A stretch of DNA of 64,000 nucleotides from Azoarcus sp. (GCA_031285965.1 JAITVD010000002.1:1-64000), one strand, 5' to 3'; shown: positions 16,209-26,621, counted from the first letter of the stretch. The notes: generated by a model not told the origin, from the sequence alone. Program-made: numbers and translations.

Positions 16209-17318
16209 ATGTCAAATCAATTGAAAATTAAAATCGAAGCGGCTGTCAACACCGACAACGATTTCAGCATGGTTCAACTTGTTAGTGAGGCATGGCCGAT
16301 TATCGAGACCTCCTCTCGTTTGCAAAAACTTATCCCAGGACTGCGGCAAATTTTTGGGGATAAAGGTTATAAAAAATTATCTCAGGCAATTTTACGAAAC
16401 GCCTTTCTTATCGAATTAGTGAAAGTTCCGAAAATCGAAACAACAAAATTCAGGCAACGGTGGTATCAACAGCTTGATGATGACCCTCGTGGATGTCCAT
16501 TTGAAGAATGTTTTGAAATAGCATTAGATTTATTAGAGCATTTACCAGAATGGATAAAAAATCCAAGTCATGCAGAAGCTCTTAAACTATCATTTGATTA
16601 TAGTATTCTTCCATATGAAGCTCCGATTGACTATTGTGAACGATTAACAGATAACGGACGAATCCATTCACGAGGAAATCTCATATGGTACTATGATGAA
16701 TTGATTCTTCGCACACTAAAACTAAGAAAATATCTTATAGGGTCTGAGCAGAGTCCAGATGTTAGTTTTTTTAGACAAGTTTTAACGGATAAAATAAAGG
16801 TTAAAACATATCTTACAGACCGTGTTTTAACCGGAGATTATAAAACAAACCGTGAGAAACGATGGGAAACACATCCGTTATCAGTCCATTTTGCCGAACG
16901 TAAAACATGTATGGCAATAGAATACGCTCTAGTAACAGAACTTTGCTGTTTTAAAGGATTCCCCGAAAGTTTTCGCCAACGGCTTCAAGAAGAAGGCATC
17001 TTAGCTCAACATCTCCCTATGGCTTTATGCCCGATTACAGGAGATGCGCTGTCCTATGAGGCATTTCGGAGCGAGCTTTTAAATCCCACTCATGGAAAAT
17101 CAGATTTTCAGGTTGGGCATCGCAATCCTCTTAAGCATGAAGCTATAAACGACCAAGGCTCTGGGCATACTGCGCAAAACATCAGTTGGATTTCTGCTGA
17201 CGGCAATCGCATACAAGGAAGTCTAAGCCTTGATGATGTGAGAATATTGATTCAGCGAATTTCAGATAACTATACTGTACATGGTTGGTGGCCGGAACAT
17301 CGGACGGGCAGAGCGTAG
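16209..17318 (+). CDS. Probable type II restriction endonuclease, HNH-like
   Basis: A 369-residue soluble protein from a moderately AT-rich gene. The C-terminal region (about 275-350) carries an HNH/beta-beta-alpha-metal-like signature: CPITGDALSY, then FQVGHRNPLKHEA, and NISWISADGNRIQGSLSLD with conserved histidine and asparagines. The long N-terminal region has no recognised domain and may read the DNA sequence. The gene faces an adenine methylase tail to tail with 97 nt between them, the classic arrangement of a type II restriction-modification pair. An AAGGAAC ribosome site precedes the ATG. Cutting activity is inferred from motif and context. Confidence 0.72.
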   Translation: MSNQLKIKIEAAVNTDNDFSMVQLVSEAWPIIETSSRLQKLIPGLRQIFGDKGYKKLSQAILRNAFLIELVKVPKIETTKFRQRWYQQLDDDPRGCPFEECFEIALDLLEHLPEWIKNPSHAEALKLSFDYSILPYEAPIDYCERLTDNGRIHSRGNLIWYYDELILRTLKLRKYLIGSEQSPDVSFFRQVLTDKIKVKTYLTDRVLTGDYKTNREKRWETHPLSVHFAERKTCMAIEYALVTELCCFKGFPESFRQRLQEEGILAQHLPMALCPITGDALSYEAFRSELLNPTHGKSDFQVGHRNPLKHEAINDQGSGHTAQNISWISADGNRIQGSLSLDDVRILIQRISDNYTVHGWWPEHRTGRA

Positions 17319-17415
17319 CTCACCAAAAACTCAAATCTTTACTGACGTTCGCCGCTAATGCTGCTGCCCGCATCGTTTACAGCATGCACAAAGCCAAGGA
17401 GCTAATCAATCTCTC

Positions 17416-19383
17416 TTATGCACCAACCGCTCGTTTGGCCTCAAGCGATAACTCCTTTGCCTCCATACGGCGTTCAATTGCAGACCGCACAAGTTCAGTA
17501 ATTCTTTCTCTATCTTTCTTTTTTTTAGGGACTGGAATGACAAGTTCATTTATTCTCTCGCCAAGGCTATCAATGATGTCTTGTGTAAATTGCTTGGAGC
17601 GAATTTGTTTTTGTACTGTTGAGCTAGAGAGCAATGCCAAAAGAAGATATGGATTAATGTCAACATCATTCTTGTTAACTCTTATCTTGTATATGTGACT
17701 TTGATATAATATTTTTTTGTCCTGTTCAGTGACAAGCGCACATGTCCCAATAAGATATGTGCCATCCCGAACCATGAAGATGTCTTCCGCCTGAACATCT
17801 TGTTTAGAATTTAATGAATTGTAAATCTCTTCTGAAACACCATGCTTAGGGTCTGCTTTTAATTCCCAATTACTCATATCTGATGTTCTAATAAAAGGTA
17901 TTACCCCTGTACCATAAGCAAGTTTTCCTATTTCATTCCCGGTAGATATGCTCAAAATTCCATTTTTAACTAAATCACCAAACATATAGATATCATGCGT
18001 ACTGTATAACGCATCAATATCTTGTTCTTGTTGTGGGTCATAATACCGTGGGCAGAGAATGTTTGACGATAGTTTTATTTTTTGAATGATAAATCCTAAG
18101 CTAGAATTATGAATTGATTCACCAGCAGTGTATTTCTTAAAATTCACACAAATATCTGGAATGTCGTTATGAGGAATAGTTCGGGCCCTAGAATCCTGAC
18201 CACACCATTTTGCTTCTGCCATGAATATGGTAGAACTTTTAACTGAATCTTGGTTATGTTTTGTTGCCACGAAAAGGCAAGTTTTTGTGTGTGTTCCACC
18301 TTTTCCTGAAGTTTTAAAGAGAGCTTCCGGCATCCCAAGAACAGCATGGATATCTGTGTGAGTCATCAAATAATCAACAACATGCCGATAAGATTTGTTA
18401 GATAACAAACTTTCTGGAACAACCATCCCGAGTCTACCGCCCGGCTTAAGCAAAGAGAGGCAGCGTTCAACAAAGAGCACTTGGGGAGGGACATTTCTTT
18501 GTACTTCACATAAGGGCATAAATCTCCCAGATTTTTTTTCTTTTATCCATTTTTTTGCAAGATCAAAATTTTGTAAAATTTCAGAATTCGCAGCAACGAT
18601 ATGTGCACCAAATGGGGGATTTGTTAAGATTATATCTACTCCGCCTGACGGTAGATGCTTGAGAATACCCCCATTTCCGGTTGTCATGGCGAGACTATCG
18701 CCACAAATAACTTGAGGATGTCCTCCGGTTAACAGTGAAATATGTACTCTAGCTAATTTTGCAAGGTATGCGTCTTTATCGATGCCATAAAAATTTTGTG
18801 ATGATTCTTCTTTTATCTTTAATGGAGATATTTTATTTTTAATATAATACGCACAAACAGAAGTTAGGAATCCACCGGCACCACAAGCAGGGTCAAGAAT
18901 TGTTTCACCAGGTTTAGGATCTAGTGCTGCTACAAGAAGACTTGTTACAGACCTTGGCGTGAAAAATTGTCCAGAATTTCCTTTTGATTCACTTCCTGTA
19001 AATATTTCAAAAGCATCACCAATAGGATCGCTAAGAGCATCCATTATTGAAAAATCAAGTGACTTTATAACATAAGCAAGAGTATTTGGGTCTAAAAGTA
19101 TTTCAGTATTTTTATCATATATATCAGGAAACTCCAATCTGACATTTGTAAATATTGTTCGTATCTTCTTTGCAAGACTGAATTGGTCTGTGTCGATTAA
19201 AAATTCTTTTTCCTCTTCTTTTTCAATGAATAATTTGCAAAAAAAACATTTTAAAACTTCATCCAAGAGAAAGTCGTCCCGCGTAGCTCCCACGAATTGA
19301 CCTGCAAGAAAATTGCGGATGTCTCGGAACACTTCTTTGGGAGTGCGAGCGTTTTTGACCAAAGTAAGCTGCTCTATCAGCAT
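17416..19383 (-). CDS. N6-adenine DNA methylase with fused specificity region
   Basis: A 655-residue methyltransferase resembling HsdM of type I systems. The helical N-terminal part is followed by GQFFTPRSV near residue 143, motif I DPACGAGGFL near residue 170, and motif IV LTNPPFG near residue 255. After about residue 450 comes an HsdS-like target-recognition region (GVIPFIRTSDMSNWEL, DIFMVRDGTYLIG) ending in a coiled-coil-like ERITELV helix. One chain therefore both recognises and methylates DNA. The track starts at a TTG; I prefer the ATG at 19383, preceded by AGGAAG. With the convergent HNH-like nuclease it forms a restriction-modification system. Confidence 0.85.
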   Translation of the reverse strand: MLIEQLTLVKNARTPKEVFRDIRNFLAGQFVGATRDDFLLDEVLKCFFCKLFIEKEEEKEFLIDTDQFSLAKKIRTIFTNVRLEFPDIYDKNTEILLDPNTLAYVIKSLDFSIMDALSDPIGDAFEIFTGSESKGNSGQFFTPRSVTSLLVAALDPKPGETILDPACGAGGFLTSVCAYYIKNKISPLKIKEESSQNFYGIDKDAYLAKLARVHISLLTGGHPQVICGDSLAMTTGNGGILKHLPSGGVDIILTNPPFGAHIVAANSEILQNFDLAKKWIKEKKSGRFMPLCEVQRNVPPQVLFVERCLSLLKPGGRLGMVVPESLLSNKSYRHVVDYLMTHTDIHAVLGMPEALFKTSGKGGTHTKTCLFVATKHNQDSVKSSTIFMAEAKWCGQDSRARTIPHNDIPDICVNFKKYTAGESIHNSSLGFIIQKIKLSSNILCPRYYDPQQEQDIDALYSTHDIYMFGDLVKNGILSISTGNEIGKLAYGTGVIPFIRTSDMSNWELKADPKHGVSEEIYNSLNSKQDVQAEDIFMVRDGTYLIGTCALVTEQDKKILYQSHIYKIRVNKNDVDINPYLLLALLSSSTVQKQIRSKQFTQDIIDSLGERINELVIPVPKKKKDRERITELVRSAIERRMEAKELSLEAKRAVGA

Positions 19384-19582
19384 GGCGGATTTCTTCCTCA
19401 CGGCTTGCTCCAACAGGATGTGTTTTTCATTTTTTTAAAAACATATCCTGTTTTTCCGTTTTTTGCAAGGGGAAACGCGCTCAGATCAAAGGCTCGTGAG
19501 AATAAATCGCAAAGGCTTGCTTGGGCAAATATCCGCCTAGGGCGACTTTGATAGAATGTCTGTTTTGCAGAAAAAATCCGCC

Positions 19583-21430
19583 ATGTCCCGCAAGATTCTC
19601 GTCACAAACGCCCTGCCCTACGCCAACGGCGACATCCATCTTGGCCATCTCGTCGGCTACATTCAGGCGGACATCTGGGTGCGTTTCCAGCGCATGCGCG
19701 GGCATACCGTGCATTACGTCTGCGCCGACGACACGCACGGAACCCCCATCATGCTGCGGGCGCAGGCGGAAGGCATCCGCCCGGAAACCCTCATTGGCCG
19801 CGCCCACGGCGAGCACCTGCGTGATTTCACCGATTTCTTCGTTGAATTTGACAACTACCATTCCACCCACAGCCCGGAAAACCGCGCCTACGCCGAGGAC
19901 ATTTACGCCCGCCTGAAAGCCGCAGGCTTGATTGACGCCCGCGCCATCGAACAGTTCTACGACCCGACCAAAGAAATGTTCCTGCCCGACCGCTTCATCA
20001 AGGGCGAATGCCCCAAATGCGGCGCGCAAGACCAATACGGCGACAACTGCGAAGCCTGCGGCGCGGCCTACGCGCCCACCGAACTGAAAAACCCCCGCTC
20101 CGCTGTTACAGGCGCAACGCCCGTGCTGCGCACTTCGGAGCACTACTTCTTCCGGCTCTCCGACGAACGCGCCGTCGCCTTCCTGCGCGAATGGACGGCG
20201 GGCGCTGAACGGCTCCAAAATGAGGCCGCCAACAAGATACGCGAATGGCTGGGCGTGAGCGGAGAAGCCAAGCTCACCGACTGGGACATCTCAAGGGACG
20301 CGCCTTACTTCGGCTTTGAAATCCCGGACGCGCCCGGCAAATACTTCTACGTCTGGCTCGATGCTCCCATCGGCTATCTGGCGAGCTTCAAAAACCTTGC
20401 CGACAAAGCGGACGGCATCCTTGTTGAGGACTACATCGACGCTGAACGGGCTGACGCGGCGCAAACCGAAATGGTGCACTTCATCGGCAAGGACATTCTT
20501 TATTTCCACGCCCTTTTCTGGCCCGCGATGCTGAAATTCGCGGGCTACCGCACGCCAAGCCAGCTTTTCGTCAATGGCTTCCTCACCGTGGACGGCGCAA
20601 AAATGAGCAAGAGCCGGGGAACCTTCATCACCGCCCGCTCATGGCTCGACCAGCAGCTTGACCCCGAGGCGTTGCGCTATTACTTCGCCGGAAAATCCAA
20701 CGGCAGCATGGAAGATGTCGACCTCAACCTCGACGACATGATTGCCCGCGTCAATGCCGACCTCATCGGCAAATTCGTGAACATCGCCAGCCGTTGCGCG
20801 GGCTTTATCACCAAGCGGTTCGAGGGCAAGCTGTGCCAAATTCCTGATGACCCCTCTATGGATCAAAGCATCCGCTACGGATTAAACGGCGGAAAGATCG
20901 TAGAACTTAGTCGATCACTGTATGACAAAGGTATTCATGAATTCGGCGATATCAGGATAGATGCCTCACCTTTCAACCTCACGCTCTTTGCATCGCTAGA
21001 TGTTATCGAAAAATTCCGCAACGAATGGAAGGATGGAACCATCAGTTATTTGTTCAATCACCGCGAGTACAGTTTAGCTCTGCGCGAAATCATGCGGCTC
21101 GCTGACATCGCCAACCAGTACATCAATGACCTGAAGCCGTGGGAACTCGCCAAGCAGGAAGGCATGGAAGATGCCTTGCACGTTGTATGCAGCACCGCGC
21201 TTACCCTGTTCCGCGACCTTGCCCGCTACCTCAAGCCCGTGCTGCCCGCGCTGGCGGAAAAAGTGGAACAGTTCCTCAATATCGAGCCGCTCGACTGGCT
21301 GGGCGAATGGCAGCCCTTGCCCGCCGGACATCTCATCAACCCATACAGCCACCTGATGTCCCGAATCGGACGCGAACGCATCGACGCGCTGATTGAAGCC
21401 AACCGCGACACGCTGTTGCCCGCGCCATGA
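19583..21430 (+). CDS. metG: Methionyl-tRNA synthetase, short form with internal insertion
   Basis: A 615-residue class I synthetase charging tRNA-Met. The HIGH-type motif (DIHLGHL), zinc knuckle [18 protein letters not shown] and [10 protein letters not shown] are intact. The C-terminal EMAP/Trbp111-like tRNA-binding domain found in many betaproteobacterial MetRS (about 680-700 residues) is missing; the protein stops after the anticodon-binding domain. Residues from about 425 to 490 ([27 protein letters not shown]) look like an in-frame insertion of some 50 residues with lower-GC codons than its flanks. A TAGAAT box overlaps the upstream ATG at 19556, so I start at 19583 (MSRKILVT). The next gene overlaps by 4 nt. 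Confidence 0.92.
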   Translation: MSRKILVTNALPYANGDIHLGHLVGYIQADIWVRFQRMRGHTVHYVCADDTHGTPIMLRAQAEGIRPETLIGRAHGEHLRDFTDFFVEFDNYHSTHSPENRAYAEDIYARLKAAGLIDARAIEQFYDPTKEMFLPDRFIKGECPKCGAQDQYGDNCEACGAAYAPTELKNPRSAVTGATPVLRTSEHYFFRLSDERAVAFLREWTAGAERLQNEAANKIREWLGVSGEAKLTDWDISRDAPYFGFEIPDAPGKYFYVWLDAPIGYLASFKNLADKADGILVEDYIDAERADAAQTEMVHFIGKDILYFHALFWPAMLKFAGYRTPSQLFVNGFLTVDGAKMSKSRGTFITARSWLDQQLDPEALRYYFAGKSNGSMEDVDLNLDDMIARVNADLIGKFVNIASRCAGFITKRFEGKLCQIPDDPSMDQSIRYGLNGGKIVELSRSLYDKGIHEFGDIRIDASPFNLTLFASLDVIEKFRNEWKDGTISYLFNHREYSLALREIMRLADIANQYINDLKPWELAKQEGMEDALHVVCSTALTLFRDLARYLKPVLPALAEKVEQFLNIEPLDWLGEWQPLPAGHLINPYSHLMSRIGRERIDALIEANRDTLLPAP

Positions 21431-22701
21431 ACCCTACGGCGCTTCAGGCGGTTGGCGCGTTGCTGTTTGCTGTCGCCATCCTGCATACCTTTTCCGTCGG
21501 CTTCATTGCGCGGCTGGCGGAAAAATATCCTTCGCATGCGGGATTCTGGGAACTGTTCGCCGAGGTGGAATTCGTTTTTGGCTTTTGGGCGGGCGTGCTG
21601 ATTATTTTCATGGCCATCGCCGCCATCGGAACGGAACAGGGCGCTTTCCGCGCCGTCACGGGCTATCTGGAAAACCGCAGCTACACGGAACCCCTGTTCG
21701 TGCTGACCATCATGGTCGTGGCGGCCAGCAGGCCGGTGCTGCTCGCGGCGAAAGCCATTGTCGATGCCATTTCCAAAATACTGCCCATGCCGCGCGGCGT
21801 AGCGTTTTATTTCACCGTTCTAGTCGCTGTCCCGCTGCTTTCCTCCTTCATCACCGAACCCGCCGCCATGACGCTGGCGGCAATCATTCTGGGAGAAACG
21901 TATTTCCGCAAGGTCATGTCCTCGCGGCTGATGTACGCCACTCTCGGCGTATTGTTCGTCAACATTTCCGTCGGCGGCACGCTCACCAATTTTGCGGCCC
22001 CGCCGGTGCTGATGGTCGCCGCCACATGGCAATGGGATAGCTGGTTCATGCTCTCCCATATTGGCTGGCGCGGCGCGGCAGCAGTATTTGTCAACGCGCT
22101 GGTCGTCAGCCTGATTTTCAGGAAGGAACTGCTCCGGTTTGAAATCGAGGAAAACAGCAAAAACCTAGACGTGCCCGTTCCGGTTATCGCGCTGCATCTG
22201 GCGCTTCTGGGGCTAATCGTGCTCTTTGCCCACCACCCGCACGTATTCATCGGCGTCCTGCTGCTGTTTTTGGCGCTCGCCCACGCTTATCCCCGCTTTC
22301 AGGACCGTCTGATTCTGCGCGAGAGCCTGATGGTGAGCTGCTTTCTGGCGGGCTTGGTGACGCTCGGCGGGCAACAGGAATGGTGGCTCCAGCCGTTGCT
22401 CTCAAAAATGGATTCTTCCGCCGTGTATTACGGCGCGACGGCGCTCACGGCGTTCACGGACAACGCCGCCCTCACTTATTTGGGTTCGTTGGTGCATGGC
22501 CTGTCGGATGAATTCAAGTACGCGCTGCTGACGGGCGCGGTGACAGGCGGGGGTCTCACGATTATCGCCAACGCGCCCAACCCGGCGGGAATCTCCCTCC
22601 TGCAAGGGTATTTCAGCGACAGCAAAGTCAGTCCCCTCGGCTTGTTCGCGGCAGCCATCCTGCCAACGCTGGTCGCGGTGGCCGCGTTCCGGCTGCTCTG
22701 A
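21427..22701 (+). CDS. Putative Na+/H+ antiporter (PF07399-type)
   Basis: A 424-residue inner-membrane protein with about ten to eleven hydrophobic segments. It matches my memory of the 'putative Na+/H+ antiporter' family, with [18 protein letters not shown] near residue 140, [15 protein letters not shown] near residue 182, [14 protein letters not shown] near residue 345 and a late [14 protein letters not shown] loop. The last two resemble ion-transporter (IT superfamily) hairpin motifs, consistent with exchange of sodium for protons, but transport has not been read directly. The start overlaps the metG stop (ATGA), so translation is likely coupled. Confidence 0.78.
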   Translation: MNPTALQAVGALLFAVAILHTFSVGFIARLAEKYPSHAGFWELFAEVEFVFGFWAGVLIIFMAIAAIGTEQGAFRAVTGYLENRSYTEPLFVLTIMVVAASRPVLLAAKAIVDAISKILPMPRGVAFYFTVLVAVPLLSSFITEPAAMTLAAIILGETYFRKVMSSRLMYATLGVLFVNISVGGTLTNFAAPPVLMVAATWQWDSWFMLSHIGWRGAAAVFVNALVVSLIFRKELLRFEIEENSKNLDVPVPVIALHLALLGLIVLFAHHPHVFIGVLLLFLALAHAYPRFQDRLILRESLMVSCFLAGLVTLGGQQEWWLQPLLSKMDSSAVYYGATALTAFTDNAALTYLGSLVHGLSDEFKYALLTGAVTGGGLTIIANAPNPAGISLLQGYFSDSKVSPLGLFAAAILPTLVAVAAFRLL

Positions 22702-22720
22702 AAAAAGCGTATCGGAAAAT

Positions 22721-22742
22721 GCCCCGTCCTTTTGGTCGGGGC
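22721..22742. terminator. Hairpin between convergent genes
   Basis: GCCCCG and CGGGGC close a hairpin with inner CC/GG pairing, in the 46-nt gap between the antiporter (plus) and porin (minus). On the minus strand it is followed by ATTTTCC, a weak T-run, so it most likely ends the porin transcript. Confidence 0.5.
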
Positions 22743-22747
22743 AGCCG

Positions 22748-24139
22748 TCAGAATTGCCAAGGAAGAACCAGAAGAATTTTCAGGTCGCGCTCGTCCTGAA
22801 AGAGATTTTTGTAGCCCGTCCAGCTTGGCTGCTGGGTTTTGTTGTCGTAGCAAGTGTAGTGGAGGCTGACGCGCGCGTTTTTCAGGAAACCGCTTGGCAC
22901 GGCATACGCCAAATCCGCCGACCACGCGCTTTCCCGCAAGCCTTCCTCCACATCATGGACGCGCCCTCCCCAGCCATACGCGCCCGAAATCCCGGCGGTG
23001 AAGCCGGAAACGCCCAAAAGGTCATCCAAACGGCGGGAGATGCCTAAAAACACGGCGCTCTCGCGGTGATGGTTCCAGTCGGAACGGTTATCCCACCAAG
23101 GCTCATACGCGCCGTTCGCGCCGCCATATCGGCCAATCAGCCGATAGGCGAAATAACCCGTGTGCTGGGGCTGGTTGTTTGGCGCGCGGGTATGGAGAAA
23201 TTCCGCCCTCAAAACCCAGAGCGCCGGACGCCAAGCCGCAGCCAGATAGTGCTGATGAGCCATATCGCCGCTGTACTGCTCGTTTGCCAAACCCGCGCCT
23301 TTGAGGTCGCCCATCCCATATAGCTGATAGCTGAGATAGATTTTTTCGTCCGATGAACTGTATTTCAGCTTGAGATGGGCGCTTCGCAAAAAATCCCGCG
23401 ATTCGCCATAGGCTGCCTCCAGCGAAAACCGGGACAAAAAACGGAGGCGCGCGCCAAGCGACCAGAGGTCATTGACGCGGGTCTGGCCGTCATTTTTGCG
23501 GAAATGGTAAAGGTCAGAATACCAAGGCGATTTGTACTGGTCTGCCCAGGCAAACGCTATGGCGAGTGCCCCATCCTCCAGCCCCATTTCCATCCCCCGG
23601 TAAGTACCGGGCATGAGCGACCAGTTAACGCCAATCACGCCGGGGCCGGATGGCTGGAAATACCCGAACTTGCCCCAGAACTGGCGGTTTCCCGCAACAT
23701 GCCGCAGTTTCAGGTGGGCGCGATAGAGCGATGTCCCGCTTTTCGCGTCGCGCCGCGACCAGTCCGGCTGCCACGGGTTGTCCCAAGGGAAAAAGCTCAT
23801 TTCGTGGTCGGGACTGGCGCTGCTAGAAAGGTCGCCCGTTGAAAAAAGCCCCAATTCAAAGCCAACAGCATCGCCATAAAAAGGCGTGCTGATGTCGAGG
23901 CTCCCTTGCAAAGTCTGGTGATGAAGGTTATCGACGAAAACGCCTTTTTCAACGTCATAGCGTTTCCGCTGGCGGCTGAAATAGAAAAGATTGCCGGAAA
24001 CCGTTGGCAGCCCGCCCTCTTTTGCCTGCGCGGCAGGCTCTTGCGCCACAGCGGGCGCGGTCTCGTTGGATGCCTGCGCCGCCTGGATATGGAAAAGAAA
24101 GGGCAGCAGGAAACAACAGCCCGATGCCGGAATTCTCAT
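22748..24139 (-). CDS. OprD/ChiP-like outer-membrane porin
   Basis: A 463-residue beta-barrel protein with a signal peptide ending near AAQA and alternating aromatic strands throughout, closing with DLKILLVLPWQF, a C-terminal phenylalanine as required by the BAM machinery. Conserved stretches such as SLMPGTYRGMEMG, DNKTQQPSWTGYK and FQDERDLK recall the OprD family and especially the chitoporin ChiP/YbfM. It would admit chito-oligosaccharides or related small sugars. The start is taken at the inner ATG (24139): it overlaps the stop of the EIIC-EAL gene as ATGA and has GGAAGG at proper distance, so the two proteins are translationally coupled. Confidence 0.75.
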   Translation of the reverse strand: MRIPASGCCFLLPFLFHIQAAQASNETAPAVAQEPAAQAKEGGLPTVSGNLFYFSRQRKRYDVEKGVFVDNLHHQTLQGSLDISTPFYGDAVGFELGLFSTGDLSSSASPDHEMSFFPWDNPWQPDWSRRDAKSGTSLYRAHLKLRHVAGNRQFWGKFGYFQPSGPGVIGVNWSLMPGTYRGMEMGLEDGALAIAFAWADQYKSPWYSDLYHFRKNDGQTRVNDLWSLGARLRFLSRFSLEAAYGESRDFLRSAHLKLKYSSSDEKIYLSYQLYGMGDLKGAGLANEQYSGDMAHQHYLAAAWRPALWVLRAEFLHTRAPNNQPQHTGYFAYRLIGRYGGANGAYEPWWDNRSDWNHHRESAVFLGISRRLDDLLGVSGFTAGISGAYGWGGRVHDVEEGLRESAWSADLAYAVPSGFLKNARVSLHYTCYDNKTQQPSWTGYKNLFQDERDLKILLVLPWQF

Positions 24140-26364
24140 CCAGCCCATCCTTCCTCATTGCCGTTCATGCTAAACACGTATTTCAGAAGGTTTTCCCCCG
24201 ACACGGGCGGGCTATAGAAATAGCCTTGGAAAACGTGGCAGCCCAGCGAGCGGAGCATGTAGATCTGCTCCCTGTTTTCCACATACTCGACGACGATCTT
24301 CACGTCCAGCGAACGGCACAGATCGACGATGGTGCTGACGATTTCGACGCAGACTTTGTTTGAGGCAATGTCCTTGGAGAGCGCCTTGTCGATTTTCAGG
24401 ACATCGACCGGAAAATATTTGAGATAAACCAGCGAGCTATGCCCCATTCCAAAGTCATCCATCGAAATGACGAATTTCTTTTCGCTGAGTTCTTTCAGCA
24501 CGAGGTTATGCGGGCTGTCCGGGTCAAGGGCAATGGATTCGGTGACTTCAAGCCCAATCATGTGATGCGGCAAACCGTGGTTCGCCAAACAAGCCACTAC
24601 TTTATCCGCCAAGGTTTCGTCGCTGAGTTGCTGGATGGAGACGTTGACCGAAGTCTTGAAATGCTCGTCGATGCCCGCGTCCCGCCAGCGCACCCGCTCG
24701 GCGCATGCCTCGTCCAATACCCAGAGGCCAAGGGGGTGCATGAATCCGGCATCCTCGGCAATCGCCACCATGACCGGAGCGGGAATCAGCCCATAGAAAG
24801 GATGCCGCCAGCGCACCAGCGCCTCCGCGCCAATGACCGTATTGCTTTCGCAATCGAACTGCGGCTGGTATTCGAGATAAAGGCCGTTGCCGGTTTTCAG
24901 GGCGCGCTCCAGATCATGCGCGAGCGCAAGGGCGAGCGAGCTGACTTCATCGCCCCGGTCGAAGCATTTCTTGCCTGACGGCCCCACCGTGTTGGCGCAG
25001 GCAACTTCCACGAGCGCGCTCATGGTTCTTTTCTGCCTGTCCGCTTTTTCGCGGTCGGAAACGCGGACAAAAGGGATGTAGATCAGGGTTCCCAGCACGA
25101 GGTTCACGGCTTGCAGCAGAGCGCCCGAAAACGCGCCGGTGGAAAAATAGCCCCCAATAATCGGCGGCGTCGTCCAGCCCAGTTCCCGCACAGGCAGGGG
25201 AACAAGCCCGGAAGACACCGCCACATAGCTGGTTCCGGTCAGGACGAGCGGAACCAGCACGAAAGGCAGGAAAAAAATGGGATTCAGAATGACGGGCAGG
25301 CCAAAAACCAGAATTTCATTGATGTTGAACACGCCCGGCACGAGGGAAATTTTCGCCAGTCTCCGGCTGCCCCGGTTCCGGCTGGCGATAAACAGCGCGG
25401 CAAGCAAACAGATGGACGCGCCAGCGCCGCCCATGAACACGAAGGTATCCAAAAAATTCTTGGTAACGATATAGGGCGGCTGCAAATTCATCGCCATCGC
25501 CTGCTCGTTGGCAAGCTGCGCCGCCCCGAACAAATCCCGGGTCAGGGGATCGAGCGTGTTGGAGCCGTGGATGCCGAAGAACCAGAAAACATCAACGAAA
25601 AAGACATAGGGGATGCTCTTTTGCAACATCCCCCAATCTCCCTCGAACTGGAAAGGCCAGAGCAGCGCGTCATGCACGACCTGATGGATCGACGCGCCGA
25701 ACACCGTCAGAAAAAAGGCGTAAAAGGCGGCGAACAGGCAAACGGTGAGGATGCCCGGAATCAGCACGACGAAGGCTTGCTGGATCGAAGCATCCACGCC
25801 TTCCGAATAAACCAGCATGGACAGCCGCCGGATGCGCGCCAGACGGATGAAAATCCGGCTGGCGGCAATAGCCACGAGGATGCTGACGAACAGCCCCGGC
25901 ACGCCCATGTATTTCAGAATTCCGCCCTCTTCCCCTGAAGGCAAAATCACCATCAGGCAGACAAACGACATCAGGGCGGTCACGAGCGGGCTAACAGGCT
26001 TGTCCGCGTGCTGGCGATTCTCCAGAACGGCAAGGTGGTAGCTTGTGCCCACCAGCATCGGTATCGAGAGCACCCCGAACGTGCCTTGCCAGATAATCAG
26101 CCCAAGCTGGTTCCAGTTTTCCCCGAAGGCTTCCTTCATGAAGTCCTGATAACCGGGCAGGGGCAGATTATTGAAAAGAATGCTGAGCGCCCCTGCCGTG
26201 ACCAGCGGCAGACAAAACAGAAAACCGTTGCGGATGGCCTGTATCGTCGGGAACCAAGCCCAGTCAGGCACGGTCAGCGCGTTGAAACGGGCAAACATCC
26301 AAGCGCAAAAGGCGCTGCACGAGTCCCTGCCCGCCGTTGCCTCTGTCTGCTCGTCTCCGTTCAT
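24136..26364 (-). CDS. PTS EIIC-like membrane domain fused to EAL phosphodiesterase
   Basis: A 742-residue fusion. Residues about 30-440 are a sugar-PTS EIIC domain of the lactose/cellobiose/chitobiose class, with eight to ten membrane segments, FFGIHGSNTLDPLT and NINEILVFGLPVILNP, the last being the substrate-site signature. Residues about 490-735 are an EAL domain with GAEALVRW, NVSIQQL, LEVTES, MDDFGMGHSS, LKIDKALS and QGYFYSPP, so metal and catalytic residues for cyclic di-GMP hydrolysis look complete. There is no GGDEF domain and no EIIA/EIIB gene nearby, so the EIIC part is probably a sugar sensor more than a transporter. It overlaps the porin gene downstream, suggesting oligosaccharide uptake linked to c-di-GMP control. 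Confidence 0.85.
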   Translation of the reverse strand: MNGDEQTEATAGRDSCSAFCAWMFARFNALTVPDWAWFPTIQAIRNGFLFCLPLVTAGALSILFNNLPLPGYQDFMKEAFGENWNQLGLIIWQGTFGVLSIPMLVGTSYHLAVLENRQHADKPVSPLVTALMSFVCLMVILPSGEEGGILKYMGVPGLFVSILVAIAASRIFIRLARIRRLSMLVYSEGVDASIQQAFVVLIPGILTVCLFAAFYAFFLTVFGASIHQVVHDALLWPFQFEGDWGMLQKSIPYVFFVDVFWFFGIHGSNTLDPLTRDLFGAAQLANEQAMAMNLQPPYIVTKNFLDTFVFMGGAGASICLLAALFIASRNRGSRRLAKISLVPGVFNINEILVFGLPVILNPIFFLPFVLVPLVLTGTSYVAVSSGLVPLPVRELGWTTPPIIGGYFSTGAFSGALLQAVNLVLGTLIYIPFVRVSDREKADRQKRTMSALVEVACANTVGPSGKKCFDRGDEVSSLALALAHDLERALKTGNGLYLEYQPQFDCESNTVIGAEALVRWRHPFYGLIPAPVMVAIAEDAGFMHPLGLWVLDEACAERVRWRDAGIDEHFKTSVNVSIQQLSDETLADKVVACLANHGLPHHMIGLEVTESIALDPDSPHNLVLKELSEKKFVISMDDFGMGHSSLVYLKYFPVDVLKIDKALSKDIASNKVCVEIVSTIVDLCRSLDVKIVVEYVENREQIYMLRSLGCHVFQGYFYSPPVSGENLLKYVFSMNGNEEGWAG

Positions 26365-26599
26365 GGGCGCTTCTTTACCAAAACGAATGTTTAATGGATG
26401 AATAAAACTTACTAAGAGTATCCTGTAAAAGAAATTTCCATAACGTCAAAAAAGTCCAGTTTCCGGCGATACCGCAATGGATAGAGCCTAAAAAAATCAC
26501 CTAAAAACCGCGAATCGGTTTCCGTCCTTATCCATCAGCGCAGGGAAATCGAAAGGGCATGGGCAGCCAGCCAATACACCCATATAAGATTTTTGCGGC

Positions 26600-26621
26600 G
26601 GGCGATACGAGTTTATCGCCC
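26600..26621. terminator. Hairpin at the 3' end of the PBP7-type gene
   Basis: GGGCGATA and TATCGCCC form a perfect 8-bp stem with a 6-nt loop right at the stop of the minus-strand peptidase gene. There is no T-run. The rest of 26365-26620 shows no gene. Confidence 0.45.
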
